Assembly (NCBI RefSeq): GCF_000383975.1 | Contig: NZ_KB913017.1 | Coordinates: 627,133 to 691,132 of the forward strand | Length of the DNA: 64,000 nt | Direction: 5' to 3' | DNA from: Natronorubrum tibetense GA33 | GTDB taxonomy: Archaea; Halobacteriota; Halobacteria; Halobacteriales; Natrialbaceae | Shown: positions 26,379 through 36,222 of the stretch, piece by piece | Position numbering within the stretch: position 1 is the first letter of the stretch | Layout: each line of letters begins with the position of its first letter | The notes under the pieces: model-generated | Seen by the model: only the letters and a program-made list of their open reading frames with translations | What the model was told of the DNA's origin: nothing | Database searches by the model: none | Made by a program: the position numbers and the translations under genes

Positions 26379-28013
26379 ATGTCGGAACGAAGTGGTATGC
26401 AGCGTTCGAATCGGAAGGATTCTCTGCGAACTCGATCCGCCCGTTGGGATGACGGTCACGAATCGAGAGATTCCCGAACACGACGAACGTTTTTACGTGG
26501 TGTTGCGGCCACCGGGGCCGCTGGAATCGGTTTGACGTCGACCGCCGGAGCGGCCTCGGAACCGTACGCTCAGTACGACGACGACTACCGAAACGTCGTC
26601 GACGTCGTCGACGCAGGTGCAGACAACACCGGCGAGGAACCGATCACCCCCGTTCTCGAGGAGCTACGAGCCGACGACACACTGCTCGTATTCCCGGAAG
26701 GGCGGTACTACATGGACGAACAGTTCCGGTTCAGCGGATTCGACAACTTCGGCGTCGTGGGTGACGATGCGACGCTGGTCCCGGCGAACTATTACGACTT
26801 CGCCGGCCCGCAGTACAGGCTGTTTCGGCTCGGCGTCTCGTACAGTCCCGGCGGTCACCTCCGATTCGAGGGGTTCGATGTCGATCAACGCGCTCCCGAC
26901 ACGGGAATTCGGGTCATCGAAGCCAACGCCGCCGACCGACTCGAGGTACGTGACGTAACCGTCTACGGCCAACACGACAGCGGTACGTGGGGTCCCGGGC
27001 TGTTCAACATCACCGATTCCGACGGCTGGGGGATCGTCGAACGCTTCCGCGCGCCGGACGGCGGCGCTTGGATCAACGACACGCCCAACGCCGGCAACCG
27101 CTGGCGCGGTCCCATCGGTATCGAGGCCAATCAGAACGCGGGCACGCTCGAATTCAGGCGCTGCTGGCTCGGCGCCTTCCCGAACAACGGCCTGTACGCG
27201 GCAGGTGGCGACGGATCGATCGTCGTTCACGGCGGACTCTATGAAAATAGCAACGGCGCGAACGTCCGCGTCGGTGGACAGGGCAGCGAGATTCGGTGGC
27301 CGACAGTCAAAGTCGACGACACGCGTCCGGAAGACAAAACGCAGCGCGGAATTCGGGTCGAGAACGGGGAGAACGTAAAGATCCACGGCGCCGCCGTCGA
27401 GATCTCATCGCCGAAACCAACCAGTCACGCGATTTCGGTGATGAACTCCTGTGAGAGCGCCCGGATCGAGAATACGCGACTCGAACTGCGCGGTTCGGAC
27501 GTCAATCACGGTATCGTCCTCTCGCCGGAGTGCGGAGAGACCGTGATCGCCTCCACCAAGATCAGCCACGAGACGGCAGGCGGCTATCCGCTGTGGATCC
27601 GCGACAGCGATCGGACCGAGTCGGTCCTCGCCGAGAACCTCACGATTTCGGGCGAAGCGGGCGACGCCAGCGGCCTTCGAGACGGCATTCGCTGTGAGCG
27701 AGACAACTGTCGGTTCAGCCACGTCGACATCAGTCAGCACGGTCGCGACGGCGTCGATCGGAACGCGATCGTCAACACGGGCGACGATGTGACCGTCTAC
27801 CGGAGCGACCTGCGTGCCAGCCAGTATCCCTTCGTCGACCTGGGAGCTGACACGCTCGTTCGCGACTCCGACCTCGAGTCGTCGGGCGACGACGAGGCCG
27901 TCTGTCTCTACGCGTCCGCGGAGAATCCGACGTTCAAGAAGAACCGACTGGTCGACGGGATTCGAGACCTCGGTGCGAGCGGGGTTACGACCTGGGAGAA
28001 CAGCTACGAGTAG
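26379..28013 (+). CDS. Tat-exported right-handed beta-helix (pectate-lyase-like) protein
   Basis: 544 residues. TRRTFLRGVAATGAAGIGLT (about residues 35-54) is a Tat signal, placed after a ~30-residue Arg/Ser-rich N-terminal stretch; later ATGs are possible starts. The mature part begins with DVVDAGADNTGEEPITPVLE, the opening of pectate-lyase/polygalacturonase-type helices, and continues with many short parallel-strand repeats such as RLEVRDVTVYGQHDSG, SIVVHGGLYENSNGANVRVG, ARIENTRLELRGSDVNHGIV and DDVTVYRSDLRASQYPFVDL. No catalytic set could be assigned. It is the first gene of the glycan island and probably binds or cuts polysaccharide outside the cell. Confidence 0.82.
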   Translation: MSERSGMQRSNRKDSLRTRSARWDDGHESRDSRTRRTFLRGVAATGAAGIGLTSTAGAASEPYAQYDDDYRNVVDVVDAGADNTGEEPITPVLEELRADDTLLVFPEGRYYMDEQFRFSGFDNFGVVGDDATLVPANYYDFAGPQYRLFRLGVSYSPGGHLRFEGFDVDQRAPDTGIRVIEANAADRLEVRDVTVYGQHDSGTWGPGLFNITDSDGWGIVERFRAPDGGAWINDTPNAGNRWRGPIGIEANQNAGTLEFRRCWLGAFPNNGLYAAGGDGSIVVHGGLYENSNGANVRVGGQGSEIRWPTVKVDDTRPEDKTQRGIRVENGENVKIHGAAVEISSPKPTSHAISVMNSCESARIENTRLELRGSDVNHGIVLSPECGETVIASTKISHETAGGYPLWIRDSDRTESVLAENLTISGEAGDASGLRDGIRCERDNCRFSHVDISQHGRDGVDRNAIVNTGDDVTVYRSDLRASQYPFVDLGADTLVRDSDLESSGDDEAVCLYASAENPTFKKNRLVDGIRDLGASGVTTWENSYE

Positions 28014-28183
28014 ATCGATACGGCTGGAGAAAGTGCCAATAACGCTCTCGAGAGGCCATTTAACACCCGTATAATAACGCCTCGCAGTCGCCACCGTACT
28101 GATACTGTGAGCACGGTGGACGCTGAACGACCGTCGGCGAGGGGGGCCGTCGACTCTCGGCTCGAACGCTCCCGAGGGATCGC

Positions 28184-29815
28184 GTGAACCGAAGCATCGC
28201 GAGCGGCGTCTTCTCGGTCGTCAGCGCGAAGGTCGTCGTACTCGTCCTCACCGCGATTTCGACGCCGTTGCTGTACCGGTTTCTCGGTGCGTCGGGGTAC
28301 GGCGAGTACGCCTTCTTGATGTCCGTCTTCGCGATCTACATGATCTTCGTGAGTTCCGGGATTACCGACGGTGTCCGGAAGTTCCTCGCCGAGGACCGCA
28401 ACGCGACGAACTGGAGCGAACACGTCGTCGGCTTCTACTTTCGGCTGGCGGTCGGTCTCGCCGCCGTCGGTGCCGTGTTACTGGTACTCGCCGCCCAGTT
28501 CGGCGTCGTCAGCATCGCTTTCGGCGAGGAGTTCACGATATACTTCTACGTTCTGGCCGTCCTCGTCGTGACGGCGCAGTTTCGGGACTACGCCCGAAAG
28601 ACGCTCATGGGGTTCGGACTCGAGCGATACTCCGAGCCGCTGAAGATCCTCGACAAGGTCGGGTTCGTCGCCGTCGCGCTTCCGCTCGCGTACGTGTTCG
28701 GCGTGATGGGCGCACTCGCGGGCCACCTGGCCGCGAGCCTGCTCGTGGCCGTCGCCGGACTGATCATCGTCCACCGTCGGATCTCGCTGTCGTGTATTTA
28801 CAGCAAGCCGACGGAGCGATTCCCGCGTACGAAGATGCTCACGTTCAACTCGATGAGCATCGTCCTCGTCTTTCTGCTGATGTCGCTCTACCACATCGAC
28901 ATCGTGATGCTCCAGCACTTCCGGGAGAGCGCGGACGTGGGCAACTACCGGGCGGCGCTGGTGCTCGCCGAATTCCTCTGGTTCGTCCCGCTGGCGATCC
29001 AGACCGTCTTCGTCCACTCGACTTCCGAACTCTGGTCGCAGAACCGCCACCGGAAGATCTCGGAACTCGCGTCGAAGGCGACGCGGTACACGTTCCTGTT
29101 GACGGCCGTCATGGCGGTCGGGCTCGCGGCGCTGGCCGACGTGGCCGTGCCGATCTATTTCGGCTCGGAGGCGACGCCGGCGATCGCTCCCCTCCTGTTG
29201 TTGCTCCCCGGCGCGCTCGGTTTCGCGCTCGCGCGGCCGATTCTGGCGGTCTCGCAAGGCGAAGGGACGCTTCGATACCCGGTCGCGGCCACCGCTGCGG
29301 CGGCGCTGATCAACGTCGTCCTCAACGTCGCGCTCATCCCGCGCTACGGGATGCACGGCGCGGCCGTCGCGACCAGCGTCGGCTACGGGACGATGTTCGT
29401 CTTCCACTGTTGGGCCGCCCGACACGTCGGCTTCGATCCGCTCGCGGACGCTCGAATCGGTCGAGTGGCGCTGACGACAGTCCTCGCTGGCGCCCCCATC
29501 GTCGCCCTCGCGACGGCGATCTCGAGTCCGTGGCTTGCCCTCGCCGTCGTCCCGCCCGTCGGCTTTGCCATCTTCGTCGCCTTCGCGCTCCTCGTCGGCG
29601 CGCTCGATCCGGCGGAGCCGTTCGAGGTGCTGTCGATCTTCCCCGATCCGATCGGCTCGATGGCCGCGTCAATCCAGGGGCGACTCGAAGGGGACGGCGA
29701 CGGCCAGCCGCGCAGTTGGTACCAACACCTGCTGTTCGTCGCCGGCCTGTCGCTGCTCGTCTCGGGGCTCGCGCTGGGGGTGCTGGAAACGGATGCGCTG
29801 TTGGTCTCTCCCTGA
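28184..29815 (+). CDS. Polysaccharide/oligosaccharide flippase (Wzx/MATE-like)
   Basis: 543 residues from GTG 28184, with GAGGGA just upstream as ribosome-binding site. About 12-14 membrane helices follow the MOP-superfamily pattern: an N-terminal NRSIASGVFSVVSAKVVVLVLT helix, GASGYGEYAFLMSVFAIYMIF, and the typical central DIVMLQHFRESADVGNYRAALVLAEF segment. Such proteins move lipid-linked sugars across the membrane. The last ~60 residues carry an acidic cytoplasmic linker and one further helix. It lies next to glycosyltransferases and gives the island its export step. A TATA-like CCGTATAATAAC is at about 28070. Confidence 0.88.
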   Translation: MNRSIASGVFSVVSAKVVVLVLTAISTPLLYRFLGASGYGEYAFLMSVFAIYMIFVSSGITDGVRKFLAEDRNATNWSEHVVGFYFRLAVGLAAVGAVLLVLAAQFGVVSIAFGEEFTIYFYVLAVLVVTAQFRDYARKTLMGFGLERYSEPLKILDKVGFVAVALPLAYVFGVMGALAGHLAASLLVAVAGLIIVHRRISLSCIYSKPTERFPRTKMLTFNSMSIVLVFLLMSLYHIDIVMLQHFRESADVGNYRAALVLAEFLWFVPLAIQTVFVHSTSELWSQNRHRKISELASKATRYTFLLTAVMAVGLAALADVAVPIYFGSEATPAIAPLLLLLPGALGFALARPILAVSQGEGTLRYPVAATAAAALINVVLNVALIPRYGMHGAAVATSVGYGTMFVFHCWAARHVGFDPLADARIGRVALTTVLAGAPIVALATAISSPWLALAVVPPVGFAIFVAFALLVGALDPAEPFEVLSIFPDPIGSMAASIQGRLEGDGDGQPRSWYQHLLFVAGLSLLVSGLALGVLETDALLVSP

Positions 29816-30048
29816 GGTGGCTGGGACCCCGTTCGGGGTCGCACTCGAGCGTCGGATCGAACGGTCAGGAGTAGACGGGGGATGGTGTTGGCTCGAGCGT
29901 TACACTCGAAGTCGCTGCGGTCGGAGTGCGTGGGCGAACTGATCGCCGGAACGGCTGTCGGGGCGAACAGTTGCGGGCGAGTCGTGCTGACCGAGACCCG
30001 CCTCGAACGAGAAAGCCTATACAGGGACGATTCACAGCAGGGGGTGTA

Positions 30049-30252
30049 ATGAACGAGAATCGGACCGTCGTCGATATTCTCGAGCGTGTACGAGCGTCGC
30101 GTCGCCGGAAGCGTTGTCCCGACTGCGATGCTACCGTTTCCATCCGCGGGTTCGACGGTGAATACCGCTGGAAGTGTTTGAACTGCGATGCGCTCGGCAT
30201 CGGATACAGAACCCGTTCAGCCGCTTTAGAGGGAGTAACGCAACGACAGTAA
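30049..30252 (+). CDS. Small zinc-ribbon protein
   Basis: 67 residues starting MNENRTVVDILERVRASRRRK. CPDC and CLNC, 22 residues apart with an SIRGFDGEYRWK strand between, form a two-knuckle zinc ribbon. The basic N-terminal helix could contact nucleic acid. A TATA-like CCTATACAGG lies ~30 bp upstream of the ATG. Haloarchaea have many such small zinc proteins, most with no known role. Confidence 0.72.
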   Translation: MNENRTVVDILERVRASRRRKRCPDCDATVSIRGFDGEYRWKCLNCDALGIGYRTRSAALEGVTQRQ

Positions 30253-30568
30253 TCCTCTCGATGGAGAATAATAGGAGCCATTGCAAGTCAGTGCACACCT
30301 GATCGCCAACTGTGTCGGCGATCAGTGTGCGGGTCCTCTCGAGGGCCGACGCGACGGGACCTGGCGGAAGTCGACCGAAGTGACGGGAGCGGCCCGTCGA
30401 AGGAGCAGACGGTAGTGGCTTTCATCCCGACTGGGGCGACCAGTCACGAACTGTAAAGCCGACACTCACTTCGTGTGCGTTCGCCCCGTCAATCTGAGTG
30501 ATAATCACGATTATCTGGCGGTACGGTATGGGTTTATACACGTGTTGGTGGGACGGCAATGCGGGTTC
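30253..30568. other. Intergenic region with a long hairpin and a promoter
   Basis: No gene is supported. It holds the hairpin at 30293-30330 and the TATA element GGGTTTATACAC (about 30530-30541) for the CBS gene. Confidence 0.5.
30293..30330 (+). other. Strong hairpin, 14 bp with one bulge
   Basis: GCACACCTGATCGCC (30293-30307) pairs with GGCGATCAGTGTGC (30317-30330) leaving a single bulged base and a 9-nt loop. It sits 40 bp after the zinc-ribbon gene. It has no U-run, so it is not a classic terminator; it could be a processing or regulatory structure. Confidence 0.55.
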
Positions 30569-30991
30569 ATGCCGCTAGAAAACCTCGCTCGAACTGATGT
30601 AGTAACGGCACAAGAAGACGAGTCCGTTCAAGAACTCGCGACACGCATGGACGACTCTCACGTCGGCAGCGTCGTCATCACGGACGGCGACGAGCCGACT
30701 GGGATCGTCACCGATCGCGACCTCGCGACACGCGTGCTCGGCGAAGGAATGGATCCAGCGGAGACGACGGCTGCCGACGTAATGTCCGACGATCCGACGA
30801 CCGTCGACGAGACTGCCGGGTTCTACGAGGCGACCGAGCTGATGAGCGAGCACGGTATCCGACGACTCCCCGTCTGTAACGACAGCAACGAACTGGTCGG
30901 GATCATCACGTCCGACGACCTCAACGAACTCCTCGCCGACGAGCACATGCAACTCTCGGACGTGATCCGGGCCCAGAGACCCGAGTACTGA
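30569..30991 (+). CDS. Two-CBS-domain protein
   Basis: 140 residues. Two CBS repeats follow one another: TDVVTAQEDESVQELATRM...GSVVITDGDEPTGIVTDRDLATRVL and MSDDPTTVDETAGFYEATELMSEHGIRRLPVCNDSNELVGIITSDDLNEL. The paired GIVTDRD and GIITSDD motifs carry the Asp residues that bind the ribose of adenine nucleotides in such Bateman modules. No other domain is fused, so it acts as a separate energy-sensing subunit or partner. The ATG at 30569 lies ~30 bp after TTTATAC, giving a very short leader. Confidence 0.88.
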   Translation: MPLENLARTDVVTAQEDESVQELATRMDDSHVGSVVITDGDEPTGIVTDRDLATRVLGEGMDPAETTAADVMSDDPTTVDETAGFYEATELMSEHGIRRLPVCNDSNELVGIITSDDLNELLADEHMQLSDVIRAQRPEY

Positions 30992-31154
30992 CTCCCTCGT
31001 CGGCAGCCGAGCTATCGTTTTTTCCACCATCTACGGATTCGACCGACGACCGACGAGATCGGTCACCGATCTGGTATCGGCTTGTTCTGTACTGATCGGG
31101 GAGTGGTCCTCCACGCTGACGCCGTATTCCCGTCGACTGCCATCCGACGCGCCG

Positions 31155-32243
31155 CTACTGCACTTGCATCTCGAGGTGCTCGCTCTCGGCCATGTCGAAC
31201 ACCATCGCGAACAGCAGGAACGCGATACCGGCGACGAGCAAGAGCACGGTCGTCGATCCCCCGACAAGCGCGCCGAGACTCGAGACCGCGGCGAGCAGCG
31301 TTGTGCCGGTAGCGAGGACGCCCGCGCCCGCCAACCCGGCGCCCACGAGGTAGAACAGCGCGAGCGGGTGGAAATCCAGCGCGAGGTACTTTGTCTTCAG
31401 CCGCCAGAGAAAATTCTGAAGCAGCATCGTCGACACCTTTGGGATGTAACTCGAGTACTGGATGCTCGATTCCTCGTCGCCGTAGACGGCCGGCATCGCG
31501 ACGTCTGCGACCCGCATGCCGTGGACGTTCAGCTTCACCAGCAGGTCGTTGCAGTAGCCGTAGTACTCATAGAGGTTCTCGAGGTCGACCGCCTCGAGCG
31601 CGTCGTTCGAGATGGCCGTGTAGCCGTTCTGGGGGTCCATCGTCTTCCAGTAGCCCGAGGCGATCTTCGTCAGGAAGGTCAGAATCGCGTTGCCGACGAA
31701 CCGAAATCGCGGCATCGCGGCCCGGTATTCCCGTGAGAGGAGTCGGTTCCCCTTCGCGTAGTCTGCCTCGCCGTCGGCGATCGGATCGAGGAGTCGCGTC
31801 ATCTGGGAGAGGTCCATCTGACCGTCCGCGTCGACGGTGACCGTCGCGTCCACGCCGTCCTCGAGGGCCGCGAGGTAGCCGGTCTTGATCGCTCCGCCGG
31901 CACCGAGGTTCTCTCGGTGTCGAATGGGGACGACGCGGCCGATGGGGTCGCGTACCGACGCTCGTTTGGCGAGCGCGGAGATGTCGCCGTCGAGCGTCGC
32001 TCGTTTCCCCGAGAATCCGCCGTCGGCAACGAGTCGCTCCTCCCTGCTCGAGTCGGACGACCCGTCGGAATCCGCGTCCGCTCGGGCCGCCTCGAGGATC
32101 TCGTCCCAGGTGCCATCGGTTGACTGGTCGTCGATGGCGTAGATCCGGTCGACGTAGTCGGGCATCTCGCGGATCACGTCGCCGACGAACCCCTCCTCGT
32201 TGTAGGCGGGCATCACGACGCCGACGCTCGCGTCTCGATACAT
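31155..32243 (-). CDS. Family 2 glycosyltransferase, DPM/GtrB-like, with two C-terminal membrane helices
   Basis: 362 residues. SVGVVMPAYNEEGFVGDVI starts the GT-A fold, YAIDDQSTDGT is the nucleotide-sugar binding motif and VTVDADGQMD is the metal-binding DxD region. An acidic insertion of about 45 residues lies after the first domain (about 55-100). Two long hydrophobic helices (LALFYLVGAGLAGAGVLATG; VLLLVAGIAFLLFAMVF) end the protein, as in dolichyl-phosphate sugar synthases, so it probably loads a sugar onto a lipid phosphate. Its ATG overlaps the stop of the deacetylase-like gene upstream (TGATG), linking the two translationally. Confidence 0.87.
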   Translation of the reverse strand: MYRDASVGVVMPAYNEEGFVGDVIREMPDYVDRIYAIDDQSTDGTWDEILEAARADADSDGSSDSSREERLVADGGFSGKRATLDGDISALAKRASVRDPIGRVVPIRHRENLGAGGAIKTGYLAALEDGVDATVTVDADGQMDLSQMTRLLDPIADGEADYAKGNRLLSREYRAAMPRFRFVGNAILTFLTKIASGYWKTMDPQNGYTAISNDALEAVDLENLYEYYGYCNDLLVKLNVHGMRVADVAMPAVYGDEESSIQYSSYIPKVSTMLLQNFLWRLKTKYLALDFHPLALFYLVGAGLAGAGVLATGTTLLAAVSSLGALVGGSTTVLLLVAGIAFLLFAMVFDMAESEHLEMQVQ

Positions 32244-33502
32244 CAGCTCCCCTCCAGGAGCTCCGAGGCGGTCACGACCTCGACGTCGGCGTCGTCGACG
32301 TGCTCGAGGAGCTCCTCGAAGTCGTCCGTCGATAGCCCGTCCTCGCCGATGTGTTCGAAGTGCAAGACGGCGAGTTGGCCGTACTCGGCGGCGCGGTCGA
32401 TGTACCGTTTCGTCGTCTCGCCGTCGCTGCCGGAGAAGACGCCGACGTTGTGCGGGTCCGAAAGCGGGAGGGCGTTCGGCCCGCCGCCGTAGCGGAACGC
32501 TTGCTCGTGGTACTCCCGGACGAGGTCGATCGTCTCCGGGCCGAGGACGTTCCGCGGCGTGACGAAGTGTCGTGCGCCGTCCTCGAAGCCGCGATTCTCG
32601 AGGAACGCCTTCGTTCGCCTGATCGCCCCCTCCTGTTCCGCCGGCGAGTAGTCGTGGAGGAACTGCGCGCCGGTTCGCGGCCGCGCCGCCATATCCCAGC
32701 CGGCGGCGTCTAACTCCTCGAGCTGGTCGATCGTGAGCCGATCGGACTCCCCCAGCGCCTCGTAGATTACGGCCTCGACGCCGGCGAAGTCGTACGCGGC
32801 CATCGGCTCGAGCGCGTGCTCGTAGTGGCTCTCGAGCGTGCCGTCGAACAACAGCATCACCTTCCCCGTCTCGGGTCGGTCGACGGCCCGGAGGTCGTCG
32901 ATCCGACAGTCGATCGAGCCGGACTGATCGCCCCGACGACGAGCCGTCAGGCGGATCTCGCGGACGTCCGTGAGGTCGGGATCGCCGTCGACGTCGCTGG
33001 TACCGAAGTCGACGCGCACCCAGCGATCGGTCGGCCCGGTGAGGGTACGCTCCATCGCGTACGCGTTCCGGGAGTTCGGGGCGTGCAACTCGAGGGTGAG
33101 GTGTAGCTGGTCGCGACCGCTGAAGTTGACGGCCAGCGAGAGGTTTCGGGCGGTCAGATCTACTCCGTCAGAGCGCACCTGATAGACGGCCGCCCGCTCG
33201 GTGTCTTCGGTCGCGCGGAGGCGAGCCGACTGCGACCCGGCGTAGGGGTCGTCCGTCTCGGTCTCGAGCGTCCCGGCATCGATCATCGACGCCCAGCTGT
33301 CGAGATCCTCGAAGTCCTCGATCGTCTCGCCCGGGAGGTCGAGGGACCCGTCACCGCCGTTCTCCTCGGGCGACCGTGCTTCGGCCGTCGGCTCGCTGCC
33401 ATCGTCGCGCCACTCGCGGACGGTCGAGAGACAGCCGGCGAGACCGATTGCCCCGGCCGTGCCGACGGCAGTCACGAACGATCGTCGGTTTCGATTCATC
33501 AT
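32243..33502 (-). CDS. Tat lipoprotein related to polysaccharide deacetylases, active site altered
   Basis: 419 residues. MMNRNRRSFVTAVGTAGAIGLAGC is a Tat signal with lipobox LAGC. After an acidic linker comes a beta-sandwich region (ARNLSLAVNFSGRDQLHLTLEL) and then a deacetylase-like NodB barrel starting KVMLLFDGTLESHYEHALEP. Compared with its relative at 37688-39019, the DDG metal motif is reduced to FDG and the HGTHTPIH metal His pair is replaced by a stretch with ARPRTG, so catalysis is doubtful. It may act as a binding or structural protein. It is translationally coupled to the downstream glycosyltransferase. Confidence 0.8.
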   Translation of the reverse strand: MMNRNRRSFVTAVGTAGAIGLAGCLSTVREWRDDGSEPTAEARSPEENGGDGSLDLPGETIEDFEDLDSWASMIDAGTLETETDDPYAGSQSARLRATEDTERAAVYQVRSDGVDLTARNLSLAVNFSGRDQLHLTLELHAPNSRNAYAMERTLTGPTDRWVRVDFGTSDVDGDPDLTDVREIRLTARRRGDQSGSIDCRIDDLRAVDRPETGKVMLLFDGTLESHYEHALEPMAAYDFAGVEAVIYEALGESDRLTIDQLEELDAAGWDMAARPRTGAQFLHDYSPAEQEGAIRRTKAFLENRGFEDGARHFVTPRNVLGPETIDLVREYHEQAFRYGGGPNALPLSDPHNVGVFSGSDGETTKRYIDRAAEYGQLAVLHFEHIGEDGLSTDDFEELLEHVDDADVEVVTASELLEGS

Positions 33503-33694
33503 TGGCGGGGTCGACGAACCGTTCGGTCTTTCTTATAGAGTTGTTAGGCCCGTAACGTCCCGGTCCGCGTCGTTCGGCCAGTCTCGCCACGCGTCCGTTG
33601 CGACGATCGGTCGGCTCGTGAGACCGGCCGGAACGCTCCGTCGCGGCGTTTATCGACTCGATAATAATGCGACGCGAACGGCTAGCCCCGGAAA

Positions 33695-34684
33695 ATGACT
33701 CGCGTCAGCGTCATCATCCCGACGTACAACAGAGCGACGACGCTTCCACGGGCGATCGACAGCGCACTCGCACAGACGGTCGACGACCTCGAGGTCGTCG
33801 TCGTCGACGACGGCTCGACCGACGACACCGACTCGGTGCTCGCCGAGTACGACGACCCGCGAGTTCGGCCGGTCGTCCACGCGACCAACCAAGGGGCGAA
33901 CGTCGCCCGGAACACGGGGATCGACCACGCCCGCGGCGAGTACGTCGCCTTCCTCGACTCCGACGACGAGTGGCGTTCCGAGAAGCTCGAGCGACAGCTC
34001 GAGACCCTCGAGGATCGCTCGGACGAGTGGATCGGCGTCTACTGCGACGCGGTGTTCGAGCTGTCGGGGACGGACGGCTGGTTCCGATCGACGGCCGCAA
34101 CCGTCCTCGCTCGCGGGGACGACCGACCAACGATGGAGGGCGGCGAGGAACTGATCGGCGAGATCCTGGCGGACAACGTCCAGCCGGGTGCCGGCTCGAC
34201 ATTGGTCGTTCGAACCGATGTCGCCCGTGATATCGGTGGGTGGGACGAACAACTCGACCGGTTTCAGGACCCCGAGTTCTGCCTGCGGGTGCTCGAGGCG
34301 GGCAACCTCGCGTACGTCGACGAGGAACTCGTCGTCCGCGAAGAGACGGCCATCCCGCCAGCGGATGTCATCAAAAACGCGGACGAACAGTACCTGTCGA
34401 TGTACGACGAGACGGTCGAGCGCTTCGAGAGCGAGGGCTACGAGATTCGCTCGAGCCACCAGCTCATCCTCGCGAAGTGTTACTTCTCGGAGGGGCGACT
34501 CCTCCGCGGCCTCTGGCACCTCCGGAAGGCTGCGCCGTCGCGGCGGCAGTATCCGGGACTCTGCTGGGCCGCCGGCGTCGGCGTTCGACAGCGACCGGTT
34601 CCGATCGTCGCGACGGTCGCATTCGTTCTTGTAGCGATCATCCTGACGCAGACGTGCGTCGCTCGTCGCGTGTTCACCGACTAG
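33695..34684 (+). CDS. Family 2 glycosyltransferase
   Basis: 329 residues. The GT-A fold is clear: RVSVIIPTYNRATTLPRAI, VVVDDGSTDDT, NTGIDHARGEYVAFLDSDDEW (DxD in LDSDD). GGWDEQLDRFQDPEFCLRVL supplies the acceptor-side catalytic region. A C-terminal hydrophobic helix (PIVATVAFVLVAIILTQT) may tether it to the membrane. It starts the plus-strand run with the ATP-grasp gene. Donor and acceptor sugars are unknown. Confidence 0.88.
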   Translation: MTRVSVIIPTYNRATTLPRAIDSALAQTVDDLEVVVVDDGSTDDTDSVLAEYDDPRVRPVVHATNQGANVARNTGIDHARGEYVAFLDSDDEWRSEKLERQLETLEDRSDEWIGVYCDAVFELSGTDGWFRSTAATVLARGDDRPTMEGGEELIGEILADNVQPGAGSTLVVRTDVARDIGGWDEQLDRFQDPEFCLRVLEAGNLAYVDEELVVREETAIPPADVIKNADEQYLSMYDETVERFESEGYEIRSSHQLILAKCYFSEGRLLRGLWHLRKAAPSRRQYPGLCWAAGVGVRQRPVPIVATVAFVLVAIILTQTCVARRVFTD

Positions 34685-34834
34685 CGCTGTCCTGCCGACA
34701 CGAGTACGTGTCGCCGTTAGACAATGACGTAGTATCCGTTGTTTTACTGGCTGAAACGATACGGAGATCACTCTCGAGCGTGCAACGGTCTTGCCGAATC
34801 GATAACTAACCCGCTCTCTCCGGCAGGGTGTGAC

Positions 34835-36046
34835 GTGAACGTCAGAACACTCTACCACACGGCCAGAGGGCTACAGGACCTCGCAGCGACCGAACGCGAG
34901 TCGGCCGCCTCGCCATCGCTTCGGCGTCGGCTCTGGCTCTGGCGGCGGGGCTTTCTGAGCCGCTCCGACGCCGTCTACGATCTCGACGAGTCGACGTATC
35001 GGGACTACCTGAACGACTATCGGCGATTCGTCCGAACCAAGCAGATCAACGGCACGTGGTCGATCGCGCTGTCGAACAAACTCCTCTTCCACCGCGTGAT
35101 GCAGCCGTTCGACGACCACCGAATGGGCGTCTACGGCATGATCCGCAACGGTTCGTTCCACAGCGTCGACGGGGGCGATAGCCGACGCGAGGTGACCGAC
35201 GGTGGCGCGGTCGTCCCGACCGAAAGCGAGAGTGAGGGCGAAACCGATTCGCGGGAAGCTGCCGCGCGTCGGAACGCGAACGTTGCCGAGCGACGGGACT
35301 CGAATCATCCTGATCCGCGCTCGTCCGCGGAAACCCGCAACGCCGCCCAGCGCGTCGTCGAACGACTCGAGAGCGACGGTCGGCTGGTCCTCAAATGGGT
35401 TCGCGGCGGTGGCGGGAACAACGTCCTCCTGTGTGAACGCACGGACGACGGCTACCGGGTGAACGGCGACTGCTACGCGGAGGTCGAGTTCAGATCGCTG
35501 GTCTCGGACCTCGAGGAGTACCTCGTCTGTGAGTACGTCGAACAGGGTTCGTTTGCGGACGGCCTCTACGCGGAGACGCCGAACACGATCCGAATCATCA
35601 CGATGTACGACGAGGAGCGCGACGAGCCGTTCATCGCCGCGGCGATCCAGCGGATCGGGACGGCGGACTCCGCGCCGCTGGATAACTTCACGCAGGGCGG
35701 TCTCTCCGCGGAGATCGACCTCGAGACGGGCGAACTCGGTCCCGGCGTGAGCCCGCCCGGCGACGGCGACCTCGAGTGGCACGCGGTCCACCCCGAGACG
35801 AAGACGCCCGTCGAGGGCGCCCACATTCCCGGCTGGAGCGAGATCCGCGAGCGAGTTCTCGAGATGGCAGATACCTGTTCGTTCGTCCCCTACGTCGGTT
35901 GGGACATCATCGTCACGGGCGACGACGGCGAGTTCTCGGTGATCGAGGCGAACAGCTACCCCGGACTCAAGTCGATCCAGGTTCACGGGCCGTTGCTGAC
36001 GGACGACCGAGTTAGGCGGTTTTACGAGCGCCACGGCGTCCGGTGA
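34835..36046 (+). CDS. Sugar-transfer-associated ATP-grasp protein
   Basis: 403 residues from GTG 34835 (a start at 34739 is open but encodes an untypical N-terminus). RRLWLWRRGFLSRSDAVYDL and SNKLLFHRVMQPF are typical of the sugar-transfer-associated ATP-grasp family. The ATP-grasp core is visible as RLVLKWVRGGGGNNVLLCE (Lys and Gly-rich loop), YLVCEYVEQ, NTIRIITMYD and the metal-binding end VIEANSYPGLKSIQ. A ~60-residue polar insertion (about 115-180) separates the N-terminal part from the core. These enzymes are found in polysaccharide clusters and probably form an amide or ester between a carboxylate and a sugar component, but the reaction is not established. Confidence 0.82.
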   Translation: MNVRTLYHTARGLQDLAATERESAASPSLRRRLWLWRRGFLSRSDAVYDLDESTYRDYLNDYRRFVRTKQINGTWSIALSNKLLFHRVMQPFDDHRMGVYGMIRNGSFHSVDGGDSRREVTDGGAVVPTESESEGETDSREAAARRNANVAERRDSNHPDPRSSAETRNAAQRVVERLESDGRLVLKWVRGGGGNNVLLCERTDDGYRVNGDCYAEVEFRSLVSDLEEYLVCEYVEQGSFADGLYAETPNTIRIITMYDEERDEPFIAAAIQRIGTADSAPLDNFTQGGLSAEIDLETGELGPGVSPPGDGDLEWHAVHPETKTPVEGAHIPGWSEIRERVLEMADTCSFVPYVGWDIIVTGDDGEFSVIEANSYPGLKSIQVHGPLLTDDRVRRFYERHGVR

Positions 36047-36222
36047 ACTGTCCCGGCCTGTGCCGCCTGTAGACCGGCCGTTCGCGTGTCGGTTGGCGAA
36101 CCGTTTGCTGCGCTGGGACGATCGATCGCGTTGCCACGACAACCATTGCGAGCGTGATAATAGCTGTATTCGCGAGTTATTCTCGCGATAGTAAACACCG
36201 GTTCTCCCGAATCGGGGACCGG

